From: Cordylochernes scorpioides
Lineage: Eukaryota; Arthropoda; Arachnida; Pseudoscorpiones; Chernetidae
DNA: 64,000 nucleotides
Direction of reading: 5' to 3'
NCBI GenBank assembly: GCA_030710605.1
Contig: CP092871.1
Location: 64,747,887 to 64,811,886, forward strand
The position numbers and the translations under genes were made by a program. Positions 1 to 9,853 of this stretch are shown in pieces; the stretch's first letter is position 1; each line of letters opens with the position of its first letter. A model generated the notes under the pieces. The model did no database searches. It was not told the DNA's origin and saw nothing but the letters and a program-made list of their open reading frames with translations.

Positions 1-29
1 TTTTAAATGTTACTTTAAATATAAGTTAT

Positions 30-136
30 GAACGGAAAAATACGTCCAGGGTAGCCGAGTGGACAAGGCACCTGCCCGGTAAGCAGAAGGGTGTGGGTTC
101 GATTCCCGCCCCTGGACACTTTTTATTTTTCCGTTC
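30..136 (+). other. tRNA-like sequence inside a 13-bp palindrome
   Basis: A tRNA-like fold can be drawn at 45-117: acceptor TCCAGGG with CCCTGGA, then TA, D-arm GCC/GGC, a 5-bp anticodon stem with one mismatch, loop CCGGTAA, and T-arm GTGGG-TTCGATT-CCCGC. The B-box GGTTCGATTCC is perfect. The anticodon position would read GGT (Thr), but the residue at position 33 is C where tRNAs have T, so this is more likely a pseudo-tRNA or a SINE head than a working gene. The unit is flanked by GAACGGAAAAATA at 30-42 and its exact reverse complement at 124-136, so the tRNA fold would sit on an extended hairpin. Confidence 0.55.
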
Positions 137-1130
137 TCCATTACTCTTCATGTTTCACCTTTCCATACCTCATCCTCAAAGTTAGAAATGTCGCTATTTC
201 TCTTTGAAAATAAATTTCGATTTTTAAAAGAAACATTCGCGGTATAATTTTAATTTTCGTTTTACAGTACAAATATACTTGTATATTTCGTGTTTCTAAT
301 TTAATTTTTAATTACCTTTACTTTAATTTGGGTCTAGTTTTGCTACATATTTTTCACAATTTAATTTTTAAAAGCAAAAACCGCAAAAGTCAATAAATAT
401 TTTGTAACTTTTCCTATTTAGAAATAAGGGATAGTCACAATACTTTGTGTTTTAATATTTAATTTAATTAAAACAAGGTTAATATATAAACAAAACAAAC
501 GTATGCAAAATTACCAAAAAAAAAGTACAATGTTGCCGAGTGCCTTACAATTTTAATAAATGTTATAATTAATTCATCTGACTCTCCAATATCATCATAA
601 TAATCCATATAGATGATACACTAAAAGAGTTTTCAGGTGTAATGTGTTTTAAGCAATCTACTCCAAAGATATTGAAATATACATAACGACCTATCTACCA
701 AAATTATCTTTATTTTTTACTTCATATGTCACACTCATTTTTATTCACCAAATATTAGTAGGTATTTTTATTTATCCAATATTCCAATGGTAGATTTTTT
801 TTACTTCCAATTTTATTCTATATATCCATCATATCCAAATTGTTTTATTTTTATATTAAGTGTGTTTTTATTTTTGAATTTTATTCATTTCTAATGATAG
901 GTATTTTGTTTTTCTGATTCAATTTTTAATTTTTTATTTACTTATAATTAGAATTACTTCTCTGTAGAAATGTTCCTTGAGGATCTCCTCTGGATGCCCA
1001 GGATTTATACGTATATCCGTATCTGCCTGAAGGTTAATTCTTTGTTTGAAAGTAATTTTATTTAACCTTACACTTGAAATGTTGCTTCTAAGATATCAGA
1101 ATATACCCATTGCAATGTTTAAGCCGCTAT
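137..1130. other. AT-rich DNA, no gene seen
   Basis: Low-complexity AT-rich sequence without a credible coding frame. The part from about 580 to 760 resembles 17.2-17.4 kb (both contain a stretch around ACATAACGA-CTATCTACCAAAAT), which suggests that both belong to the body of related Helitrons ending at 1199 and 22501. Confidence 0.5.
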
Positions 1131-1139
1131 CTATAATCT

Positions 1140-1199
1140 TAACGTGTCTTCACACGCCCTTCGGGTAAACCCAGGCCGTTGCTCGGGTCATTCGGCTAG
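1140..1199 (+). mobile_element. Helitron 3' terminus
   Basis: The segment ends in a GC-rich hairpin-like motif (GGGTAAACCCAGG-CCGTTGC-TCGGG) followed by TCATTCGGCTAG and a T, the CTRR-type end with target T expected for Helitrons. The same ending recurs at 22501, 25093, 45185 and 56938, and inverted at 56141. The 5' boundary of this copy is not clear; shared sequence with 17.2 kb suggests that it starts near 580. Confidence 0.65.
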
Positions 1200-1974
1200 T
1201 CATATATATAATGAATATAAAAATATGCTTGATGATATAAGCATCATATTACTGAATTACAACAGATATATCAAATATATATTTTCCTTTTGGCAGTTTT
1301 TCACTTAGATATCCAAGATTTCTAATTCTTATGAGGTCTTGAACAATCGTTGGAAAAATCAATTCGCTACTCCCAATAGTTTCCGAGTTGACATCTTCCA
1401 ACACATAATATTTAAAAATAAATATATAAATTAGTTCAATCCCGGCTACTCCGACCACCCAAAAATTCTGTGCACACTTGTATTTTTAATTGGACTGAGC
1501 GAGTGTTCAAATATCATACTTCTATGTGGTCTGGAGGCATATTGAAGTTATATTTAAAAATTGGAATGGAAATTTGGAAATGTGTCCGTCCCGGATTACT
1601 CTGACAACCCAGAAGTCTGAAAATTTGTCAATTTGCAATTTTCATCAGTTTCAAGTGTTCACAATTTCAGATTTCTACGTGTCATTAAACTATGTTAAAA
1701 ATTGATTACAATAATTGTGGACAGATAGACAGACATGGGAGCAAGTTAAATAAAAGCTTTCAATAAAAACGATCAATTGCTACACGTGGTGACGGTGAAA
1801 TATCCCCCCTCCGAGTGGGAGCTTATATACAGCCATCGAATATTCCGAAACTTCCTCGTAAAACTTTCTCGGAAAAAGGAATAAAAATCCTATAATTAGA
1901 TGACAAATTAAAGAGCAGCCAAAATAAAAAACGATTAAAAAAATTTAAAAGTGCAAACTAAAATACAATTTTAT

Positions 1975-3045
1975 TTTTTAATCCTCTACTATACCCCCTC
2001 CTTTTTCTATAAACTTCTTCCAAAGGTCAGGCAGCTTGTAAATTCCTTTTAAGAAAATTCTTTTGTGTGTTGGACAATCCATATATGCACCGCATTTTTA
2101 ACCTTATAATCAGTCTTGAAAGTCATGTCCCTTAAATATCTTTTAAGTGTCCAAACGAATAAAATTTACTCGGGACTAAATCAGGAGAGTAAGGGGAATA
2201 TATTAGAACTTTAAAATTTAATTTATTGATGGTTTCAATGGTGAGATTTACCACGTGGGGCCGAGAATTATCATGCTGTAGGCAAACACCTTTGCTCAGC
2301 AAACCACATTTTGGGACGATTTTTGGCTTTAATATTTTTTCAAGGAGCTCAGAATTATCTATGCTATTAACTTTTTGGCCTTTCGGAAGATAATCTTCTA
2401 AGATGCATCCTTTATTGTCCCGAAAAATAGTCAAGAGTACTTTTCCAGCAGAAGCTGTTATCCTTGGTTTCTTTGGTGTTGGTCAACCCTTGTGATGCCA
2501 TTCTGCACTTGATATTTTAGAGTCAGGAATGTGATTGTGTATCCATGATTCATCTCCAGTTACTATTCTATCAAGAAAATCTTCATCTCAATTTCATAAC
2601 GTTCCAAAAGTTCTTTACAAGCGTTAAGACGTTTTTCCTTCATTTCCTTTGTGAGCAGCCGAGACACCCATCTTATGCAAAATTTTCTGCACTTTAAATG
2701 TTTTGTAATGATTTTTGGACACTACCCTAACTAAGATTAAGTTCGGCAGAAATAACTCTAATGATAATGTTACGATCATTCTGTATCATCTCGTTAATTG
2801 GCCCAGGTGTTTGCATCATCACTAACCTTGACCGGGAACACGTCGCGGTGCGTCAATCCAAACTTTCTATGCCACTTTTGAATTTTCAAACCCATTCAAA
2901 AATTATATTTTGAGATAAACATTTATCACCGTAAACAGCTCTTATTCTGGAATAACTTTCAAATATTTTAACTCCTTCATGATAAAGAAACGTATTACTG
3001 CTCTCATTTCATACTTGGTGCATCTGTTTGTTTTGGTAGCCATTT
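1975..3045 (-). pseudogene. mariner (DD34D-type) transposase pseudogene
   Basis: Reading the minus strand, an N-terminal frame starts at 3043 (MATKTNRCTKYEMRAVIRF) and then shifts frame. Further on, 2434-2132 encodes a catalytic-core fragment with a mariner second-aspartate block (LQHDNSRPHV) and the downstream block YSPYSPDLVPSKFYSFG. In working mariners the last block holds the third aspartate (SDY); here that residue is K, so the catalytic triad is lost. Several frameshifts and stops break the gene. The family moves by cut-and-paste at TA sites. I could not identify a matching pair of terminal inverted repeats. It is a decayed copy, distinct from the mariners at 33 kb, 36.6 kb and 49 kb. 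Confidence 0.8.
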
Positions 3046-3119
3046 ATTTGGAAAATAAATGTTGCCAGATGGTTTCTTAAGATTTTATCGATACATCCTT
3101 GTACATACGATGTTTACGC

Positions 3120-4270
3120 AACTTTCTAAAAAGAATTAACACATCATTTAATTTTGTAATTTCTAGTAAATATTTTATATTTTTAAATGTGTGAATGTTA
3201 ACAAAACAAAATATTTTAAAAATATTATATACATATACTCTAAAGCACACCAATGCAGGGCTATATATGTAAAACATTTTTTGCATAGTCATATAAAAGC
3301 AAACTATAAGTTATTATATATTTATTATAAATCTTCTAATTTTTGCTTCATATATCATTTTAACATATATACTGCATGTATAAATTCAAGTGAAAATGTA
3401 AATAATATCATTATAAATATCTAACTGATCATTACCTTTTTTTGAAAACAAATTTATTTACAACCACTACACCTCATTCATCTAGTGGTTGTGAAAACAT
3501 AAAAAAAAAAAAAAATTAACGCTGATGATAATGATAAGAGTTACATTTTTCGCACAATTATAAATGAGCCATGTGTTTACGTCCATAGTGAACAAAATAT
3601 ATGAAATCAAAAAACACATATTATCGCCATAATAAAATACCAAACGAAAACACATTTATTTGAATCCAATATAATAAATGTATTTACTTCTCTTAAAAAA
3701 ACATTCGCATAAATTTGTATAAGGATTAAGTAACACCAAAAAAAAAAAAACAATTTGACAAAAAATATCAGTTAGAATCTTTTAAAAAATATCATTCTTC
3801 ATACTTCTCCCATAATAAAAAAAAAAGAGGTAAACAATGTTTTAAAAAGTTAAAGAAGTGAATAGAGATTTAAGAAAGAAGCGGCTATAACTTTGATTTA
3901 CGATTCTATTGGCAGTTCCATTTACTTTTTCCAAGGTCGTATTCCTTTTTTGTGTAGGGAGCTCGGATGTAGGTCACATCCTTCAATCTTTGTTCCAGAT
4001 GAAGCGGGGGTGGCGTGGGTTCAGAACTTTCTGAAAATCAATTTTCTTGGGAACATCGAGTTACCATAGCAACCATCAGGGACTAGGTGGAATTATTGTT
4101 TCATTTTTTAATAAATCGTATTTTACATATACTTAGTAATTATGAAAAATAAAATACGACTGGACTTAGATAAGAAACCTTTTTTGATAAAAATAAATAT
4201 ATATCTTTTATAAATATCAAATAATATATATTGTAACATATAATATGTATTTTTTATCTAGAGATTATAT
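3120..4270. other. AT-rich DNA, no gene seen
   Basis: Simple AT-rich sequence with A-runs. Nothing in it looks coding or repeats clearly elsewhere in the window. Confidence 0.5.
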
Positions 4271-4276
4271 ATATAT

Positions 4277-4660
4277 ATGTCGTAAACCCGGGTATGCCAA
4301 CAAGTGAGTTGGAAGCAGTCTGGGTTGAGTGGCAAGGCGTGCAGAGTGGAAAGTCCGCACGGGACAGTAAGGACAAAGTTTGGGATCAAAAGACGCTCTC
4401 CAAGTACGTCTCACGTGGCACCAGGACCAGGGGAGAGGTGAGGATTAACTGAGGAAAGCCCGGCGTCCTGCATGAAGCCGCGGAGGCAGGAAGGAGCCAA
4501 AACGGCGGCCACGAGGGCTGCCGTTAGATGATAATGAACCTAGTCTCAGCGGGTCTGTCCGAAAAATCCACTGTAACCTAACTAACTGTCAATATCCGGA
4601 CCAACGCCCCCTTTTAGTCCCTCCCTGGATCCCCCGGGTGTCCGGTGGCAAGCTGGTGTC
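4277..4660. other. GC-rich island, probably transposon-derived
   Basis: A sharply GC-richer block in AT-rich surroundings. A 54-codon frame starts at the ATG near 4292 (MPTSELEAVWVEWQGVQSG) and stops near 4456. I recognise no domain. The composition and abrupt edges suggest the end of a non-LTR retrotransposon or another inserted element, but I cannot assign a family. Just downstream (about 4757-4800) lies a remnant of the fold-back family seen at 41.8 and 58.2 kb (CAGCAACTTTCAATTGC). Confidence 0.3.
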
Positions 4661-5084
4661 ACTTTGAGACACCTAGAAAAGACGTCATACTTTATTACTT
4701 ACATATCACATTGTTTAAATTACGATATATATATATTATTTTTAAAATTATATTCCTTTCAGCAACTTTCAATTGCCCGATAAAGAGATGCCTCTATCTT
4801 TTTTATATATTCCTTTCGTTGGCGCTATGTTTTTATCTGACCAAGATGTATTTTCATCGTTCATACTGAAGATATAAGTATGTATTCTATAAGAGATATA
4901 AGGATATCTTCTGAGAGAACCTATGGCGTCGAAAAATCCCTACATTCCAAGACCTCCCAATAATTCCAGGGATAGTCGCGATCTTCTCCAGAAACCAGAG
5001 ATGGTTGTTTCTTCAGTTCATCCTGGCCAAGAATATTAAATCCAATGTGATGATAAAAAAAATATTTCAAGCTGCGAGTTATAA

Positions 5085-5487
5085 TTCCTATATATATATA
5101 TTATATAATCTAAAAACTCAAATATTTCTATATTTTAAAAAATATATATTTCATTTTATTCATTGATAATTTTACTTTGTTATCATCGTTTTTAGAAAGA
5201 CTTTCAGTTTTTGTTGTATAGTTTTGTTGTAAATATGCGTAGTTAACATATCACCCCTTTTAAATCACTAATATAGGATTAAATTTATAAATTCTATATA
5301 ATGTGAAAATAACTAATGTGTAATCTTTCCTCAAGTAATTGAAAATAAAAGCTACTTGACGGTAAATAATTATCTTTTTTTTTATCACGACTGCACCTCA
5401 ACCCTTTATCTTATCGGTCCTTTGTCTTATCGGTCCTTTGTCTTATCAACCCTTTATCTAACAACAACAAATTTATTCATAACAACA
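5085..5487 (+). repeat. LTR-like repeat of a plus-strand retroelement
   Basis: This block recurs in inverted orientation at about 63630-64000, including shared stretches such as TATCACGACTGCACCT and CAACCCTTTATCTAACAACAA. It lies directly upstream of a Gag-like reading frame, ends in ...AACAACA, and is followed at 5488 by AGTCGACAGGATT, the place where a primer-binding or leader sequence is expected. A three-fold short repeat (CTTATCGGTCCTTTGT-like) lies near its end. I infer that it is the 5' LTR of the element whose gag starts at 5552. Confidence 0.5.
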
Positions 5488-5551
5488 AGTCGACAGGATT
5501 TACCTGATTTTTATTAAATTTTATATCAATTTATGTGGAACTTGTGAAATA

Positions 5552-6415
5552 ATGGCAAAAGCAAAAAGAGAAAAAGATGTTAAATTTGCATATCAAGTGA
5601 TGCCGTCTTTTGTAAAATACAATAATAATTTAAATATTGAAACTTGGATTATAAATTTTGAAAGAAAAAGTGATTCTTAAAGGTTTGATGATAGTTGGAA
5701 GGTACTTCATTTACCGGATTACTTACAGGATGAGGCTTTAACATATTACTTCGAAAGCCATTGCCATATTGAGGACTGGAATAAACTCAAAGAAAACCTT
5801 ATAACCAGATTCCAGAAAACCAAACTTACACCATTGGTTGAAATGATGAAAATCATACAAGAAGAAAATGAAACAGCCACCCAATATTATCACCGAAAAA
5901 TGCAGCTGATCAACAGTGTATAAATAAACCTCACCTCCATAATAGAATTATTAAATGAGGGAATAAAGAAAAAATTCAAACCCTATCTAGCTACCATAGA
6001 CTCCGTACAACCCTCAGAATGGCTATTAATGGCCACTAAAATAAAAAAAAGTCTAGAAGAACCCCAACAACCCTCTACCAGTACAAGAGATAGGCAATTT
6101 ACTCCTATACCCAACCAGATGCATTTTCACAGGGACTGCCCACTGAATAATACTCCTCCAAAGCCCATAAACCCAGGTAGAACATTATTATTATTTTATA
6201 TTCCTTTAAATCAAATATCCTTACCCTGTGTACTTGATACTGCATCATCCATTTCTATTATCCCTTTGAAATACTTAAATTATATTCATTATAAAATATT
6301 AGATAATTCCCCAAAAGAGAGAATAGGTCAGGTAGAAGGATTTACTTACCCATTATACAAAATATTGGTTAGGCTTAGCTTAGGTAAAATTACAAAGTAT
6401 CAAGAAATGTTTTTT
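5552..6415 (+). pseudogene. gag-protease pseudogene of an LTR retroelement
   Basis: From the ATG at 5552 a retrotransposon Gag-like protein reads in one frame through two in-frame stops (near 5678 and 5921). Typical capsid-style segments are visible (WKVLHLPDYLQDEALTYY, then DWNKLKENLITRFQKT). After 6029 comes a linker rich in Pro, Ser and Thr, then a retropepsin-like block with LDTASSISIIP, where the catalytic motif is D-T-A instead of the usual D-T/S-G. The frame is cut off at 6408 by a run of T. No reverse transcriptase follows. The sequence lies downstream of an LTR-like repeat, so it is the 5' part of an old element that was interrupted at 6.41 kb by the opposite-strand element next to it. 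Confidence 0.65.
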
Positions 6416-7568
6416 TTTTTTTTTGTGATAGTCCAATATAATATCTTATTTTAGGTTTACCAACAACTTTTCCAAAATTATCCTTGTGCATAGAGGGCAT
6501 ATAATAAAGGCAATTTGCCCTGCTGAAAAAGTTGTGTGCGTGCGCGTGACGTGATCTAGATTGGCATGGTGGTAAATGGTTTTTGACCAATGTATGCGCG
6601 TATTGGGTGCCGTGTGTGGAAGGCTTGTGTGCCATGTGAGCCCTTTGTGACTCCGCTTGGCATTCCCAATAGGCGCATTCATTTGGTATATGAGTAAAAT
6701 GGTAGGCGGTAGGGTTCAATGGGGCGGCGAGTTGGAACATAGTGCCTTGGTTAAAATATATTGTAGTTATAAAGTTGCGGAGAGAGAGGGTATTTATACC
6801 GAGAATTCCAAATGGTAGAGGTGCTTCCACCACATGGAAATTCTCGTTTTTGGTTATTTTACCTATTGTTAGGGGGAGGGTTATTTGACCTAAGGTCGGT
6901 ACAGGGCCGTTAATGGCCTGTAGATTTATGGGCTGTTTTTTAAGTTGCAGTTGAGGGAGGTTATTATTTAACTTTTTATATAAGTTATGGGGCACTATGT
7001 TCAAACTTGCGCCTTTGTCAATAAGGAAAGGGGGTGAGAGTTCATGGGTGATGGACAGTTTTATCGTCACGAAAAGTCGGTGCCTTTCTATCTGGTTGGC
7101 GAAAGGCTGGGATGTCTCGGGTGGCTTGTCCGGCTTGGGCTTATTGTGGATGTTGGGCTCGGCGCACTGTCCGCGCGCTCGCGTGTAGAGCTGGTTTGTG
7201 GCGGCACTCAGAGTGCCAGTGATGGGCGCCGCAGAATTTGTAGTTCGACGGCGGTGCAGGTGCAGTCCACGCACCTGTTCTTCTTGGTGTGCTGGTGTAT
7301 GGTCCCGACATGTTCCTAGTGGAGACGCGAAGTTGGTGCGCTGGTTCCGCGGACCCGTTGCCCCAGTTGGTACCACTCTCCCAGGCTCTCAGGAGGTACC
7401 ACGCGGACAAGGCGCTGGTCGTAGAGCGGCAATCCCTCCGTCAGCGTCTCGAGGATTACCTCTTGTGGGAGACCCAGTTGCATGCCCAGAGCTGTCTTCC
7501 CTCGGTAGTACTCCTCCAGGCTTGCCTGCCCATCAAGCTTCAGGGCGAAGTACTTGGCGAAAGATGCG
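6405..7568 (-). pseudogene. minus-strand gag-protease retroelement, distal half
   Basis: On the minus strand, 7563-7316 encodes a Gag segment (ASFAKYFALKLDGQASLEEYY within it). It is followed in a shifted frame by a zinc-knuckle-like stretch (FCGAHHWHSEC, about 7240) and a retropepsin-like domain at about 7090-6700 with LIDKGASLNIVP, where the usual D-T/S-G is D-K-G and so probably inactive. The frame runs on to 6390 through a 14-base A-run on this strand (6408-6421), which resembles a poly(A) tail. The N-terminal half of the same Gag lies at 16389-16017 on the far side of the BEL element. Frameshifts and the motif change mark it as a pseudogene. Confidence 0.65.
7564..7568. repeat. BEL target-site duplication, left (GATGC)
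   Basis: GATGC directly precedes the 5' LTR and recurs at 16012-16016 right after the 3' LTR. A 5-bp duplication is usual for BEL/Pao integration. Confidence 0.8.
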
Positions 7569-8278
7569 AGATTGGGGGTGTACACCAATAATCTTTCCTA
7601 ATTAAGATTTTTTTTTTGTATTCCCATACAAAAAGGTCGGAGTATGTTAAAAATAGATAATTTATAATTGTATGCTTTATAGATTTTCCCCTATTATTAT
7701 TATGTATATATATTTTTATTTTATTTTTGTTGCCTCTTTCTCTTAATGGGTGGAAAGGAATAAAGAATGGAAGGAGCAAAATTTGTAAACAAACAAGACA
7801 TCGCCCCCCCCATCCCATGCGCGAGCACCTATGCGCGGTGACGGGGAGAAAAAAGAAGAAAGGACAAACGGCAGCACCGGGGAAATACGAGCTCTCGGAA
7901 ATATGAGCTCCCTGCCTCCGAAGGAATGAGTAACCACGTGTGAATGAAACAAAGAAGAGAACGCGAAGAGCGTCGTTATAGAATTGCGCACCAATTAAGT
8001 GGGTTGCGATATAGTTTCCTGTTAAGGAACAGAAGAATTAATCTGGAAAATTATCTCAAGTGAAGAATTATTTCAAGTGAACTCTTGATCAAATTTATCG
8101 ACAGAATTGAAAACAAGATTTGTTTTTTTTATATAAAACGGAAGCTTAGATAAGTATTTGCAAACTTTGTTTGAAAAAGATTTTGCCTTTCCACCCCTAG
8201 TTATTTTGCTCTCTACATTATTTGTTTGTATGTATATTTAACTTGTATCACTTGTTTTGTTTATTCTAATTTTAAATA

Positions 8279-9581
8279 CAGGGTGTATCAGGTAAATTGG
8301 GAATTTCAACAATGGTATTTTAACTGAAATTTTTTGCAAGTAAAAATTAAAATATCCGAATGAAATTTGACACAGTAGTAGATAAAAGGATATAGTTTTT
8401 ATTTATTCAATGTAGTTTCCATTATTAGCTACAACAGTCTCGAGGCGAGTGCGGAATGAAGCACAGGCCTTGGCGACGATGACCTTGTCCATTTGGGTCA
8501 TCACCGTGTGAACTGCTTACTTGACAGACTGGATGGTGGTATGAGGAGCTTTGTTGACATCTCTCTCAACAACGCCCCATACATAGTAGTCGAGGGGATT
8601 GCAATCTGGAGAATTAGGGGGCCAAATATCAGGACCCCAGTGACTAGGGACGTTAAGTGTCAGCCACGATTGTGTCTTTTTTGCCTTATGGGCTGGAGCT
8701 GAGTCCTGTTGGAAGACATACTTCCTTCCTGCGGCCACCATGTCCATCCAATGCTTCACAACGGTCTCCAGAACATTGATGTAGGTGTCAGCGTTCATCC
8801 TAAGGCCCTTCTCAAAGAAATGGGGAGGCATGACATCACCTTCACTGCTGATAACGCCAAGGACCATTACGGAGGCAGGAAATTTCGTGTGCATCACGAC
8901 AGGTATCTCTGAGGGGTCTTTACAGATCCAGCGATCTTTCCTGGGATTTACCTTTTGGTCCACGTCAAAGTTCTTTTCATCAGAGAAGAACCTTAGCATG
9001 CCAAAAGAGTCGTGTTTCAGGTTGTTGAGGAGGGCAGCAGCCTTTCCTTTTCTGTTATTCTTCATATTCTCAGTCAGCAACTGACCTTTCCGAAGGGCAT
9101 AAGACTTGAGACCAAGGTCCTCATGGATAGTTCTGACAATTGTCATAAAGCCAACGTCCATTTCCTTGGCTATGGCCCTCATGCTCTTCCCAGGGTTTCC
9201 ATCAATCTTCTCCTTGACATTTTTGACAAATTCTTCGCCTCTTACCCTGTCCGATCGACGCGAGTGCTTTTTCCTTGTAGCTATCCCCTCTTTGTTACTG
9301 TCGGCCTCATCAAACTGCTTCTTGACACGATAAATAGTGGTTTTGGGCAACTTAAGAAAATCCACTATCTCTTTGGGGCTCCTTCCGGCGCGCAGAGCAA
9401 CGATGATGGCAGCTCGATTTTCAAATTCTCGGTTACTCTTCATCACTACACTGCGCACACATGTACTGTTGCATTTTACATGAATATGGCTACGTAATGA
9501 AAAAAAAACAAGTTTTTAATCTCAAGTAGTTTTTGTTTTATGGACTGTCAAAGTTAGTCCCAATTTACCTGGTACACCCTG
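8279..9581 (-). mobile_element. maT-type (DD37D) mariner transposon, complete
   Basis: The terminal inverted repeats are CAGGGTGTATCAGGTAAATT at 8279 and its near-complement ending CACCCTG at 9581; they differ at few positions. TA is duplicated at 8277-8278 and 9582-9583. The uninterrupted site (TTTAAATATATCTAACC) is preserved at the matching place of the 3' LTR near 15780, which proves insertion into the 5' LTR after the BEL element had integrated. The element is 1303 bp and carries one transposase gene with a single premature stop. Confidence 0.93.
8403..9443 (-). pseudogene. maT family (DD37D) transposase with one nonsense codon
   Basis: The ATG at 9443 opens a frame beginning MKSNREFENRA. 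An N-terminal helix-turn-helix region (about residues 20-45, RSPKEIVDFLKLPKTTIYR) and a second one (about 88-110, KSMRAIAKEMDVGFMTI) would bind the terminal repeats. The RNase H-fold core shows FSDEKNF (first Asp, ~155), VFQQDSAPAHK (second Asp, ~247) and NSPDCNPLDYYVWG (third Asp, ~285). The last two are separated by 37 residues, the DD37D spacing of the maT group. An in-frame TAA at 8517-8519 cuts off the last 37 codons, which stay open to the natural stop at 8403-8405. Apart from that stop the gene looks undamaged, so it is a recent insertion. Confidence 0.9.
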
Positions 9582-9799
9582 TATATCTAACCTTTTGGCC
9601 AATTTGATTATCACCCTTTTTATCTGTTTATTTATTTTTATTGCCCAGTCCATTTTTGATAAGCAAAATAAAATATATATTTAGGCCATTTTTGTTAAAT
9701 TGTATTTCTACAACTTGTGCAAACACAACTGGTGAATCTCTATTTTCAATCTGGGTAAGATTGACCTTCCCCACATTTTTTTTTTTTTCAAATTCAACA

Positions 9800-9853
9800 T
9801 TTTTGGTGAGCCGGACGTGATTTCACCTTGTGGTGTTTATACAATTTGTGGAG
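9800..9853 (+). promoter_or_regulatory. BEL leader with putative primer-binding site
   Basis: Directly after the LTR end comes TTTTTGGTGAGCCGGACG, the position and style of a BEL/Pao primer-binding site. I cannot name the primer tRNA. The TRIM-like element at 41.09 kb has a similar TTTTGGTGGAG after its first LTR. Confidence 0.5.

Larger units (their letters stand above)
7569..9799 (+). repeat. BEL 5' LTR, split by a maT transposon
   Basis: It matches the 3' LTR over its full length apart from a mariner insertion (8279-9581) and small differences in T-runs. Without the insert and the duplicated TA it is about 926 bp. Both copies start GAGATTGGGGGTGTACACC and end ...CAAATTCAACA. The boundary is set by the GATGC duplication; the usual LTR start TG lies 11 bases further in. 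Confidence 0.85.

Noticed and set aside
45..117. Functional tRNA-Thr gene
   Set aside because: C at position 33, a stem mismatch and the palindromic setting argue against a working tRNA; kept only as tRNA-like.
7198..7605. Overlapping plus-strand open frames in the GC-rich stretch
   Set aside because: They are opposite-strand shadows of the minus-strand gag-protease coding sequence.
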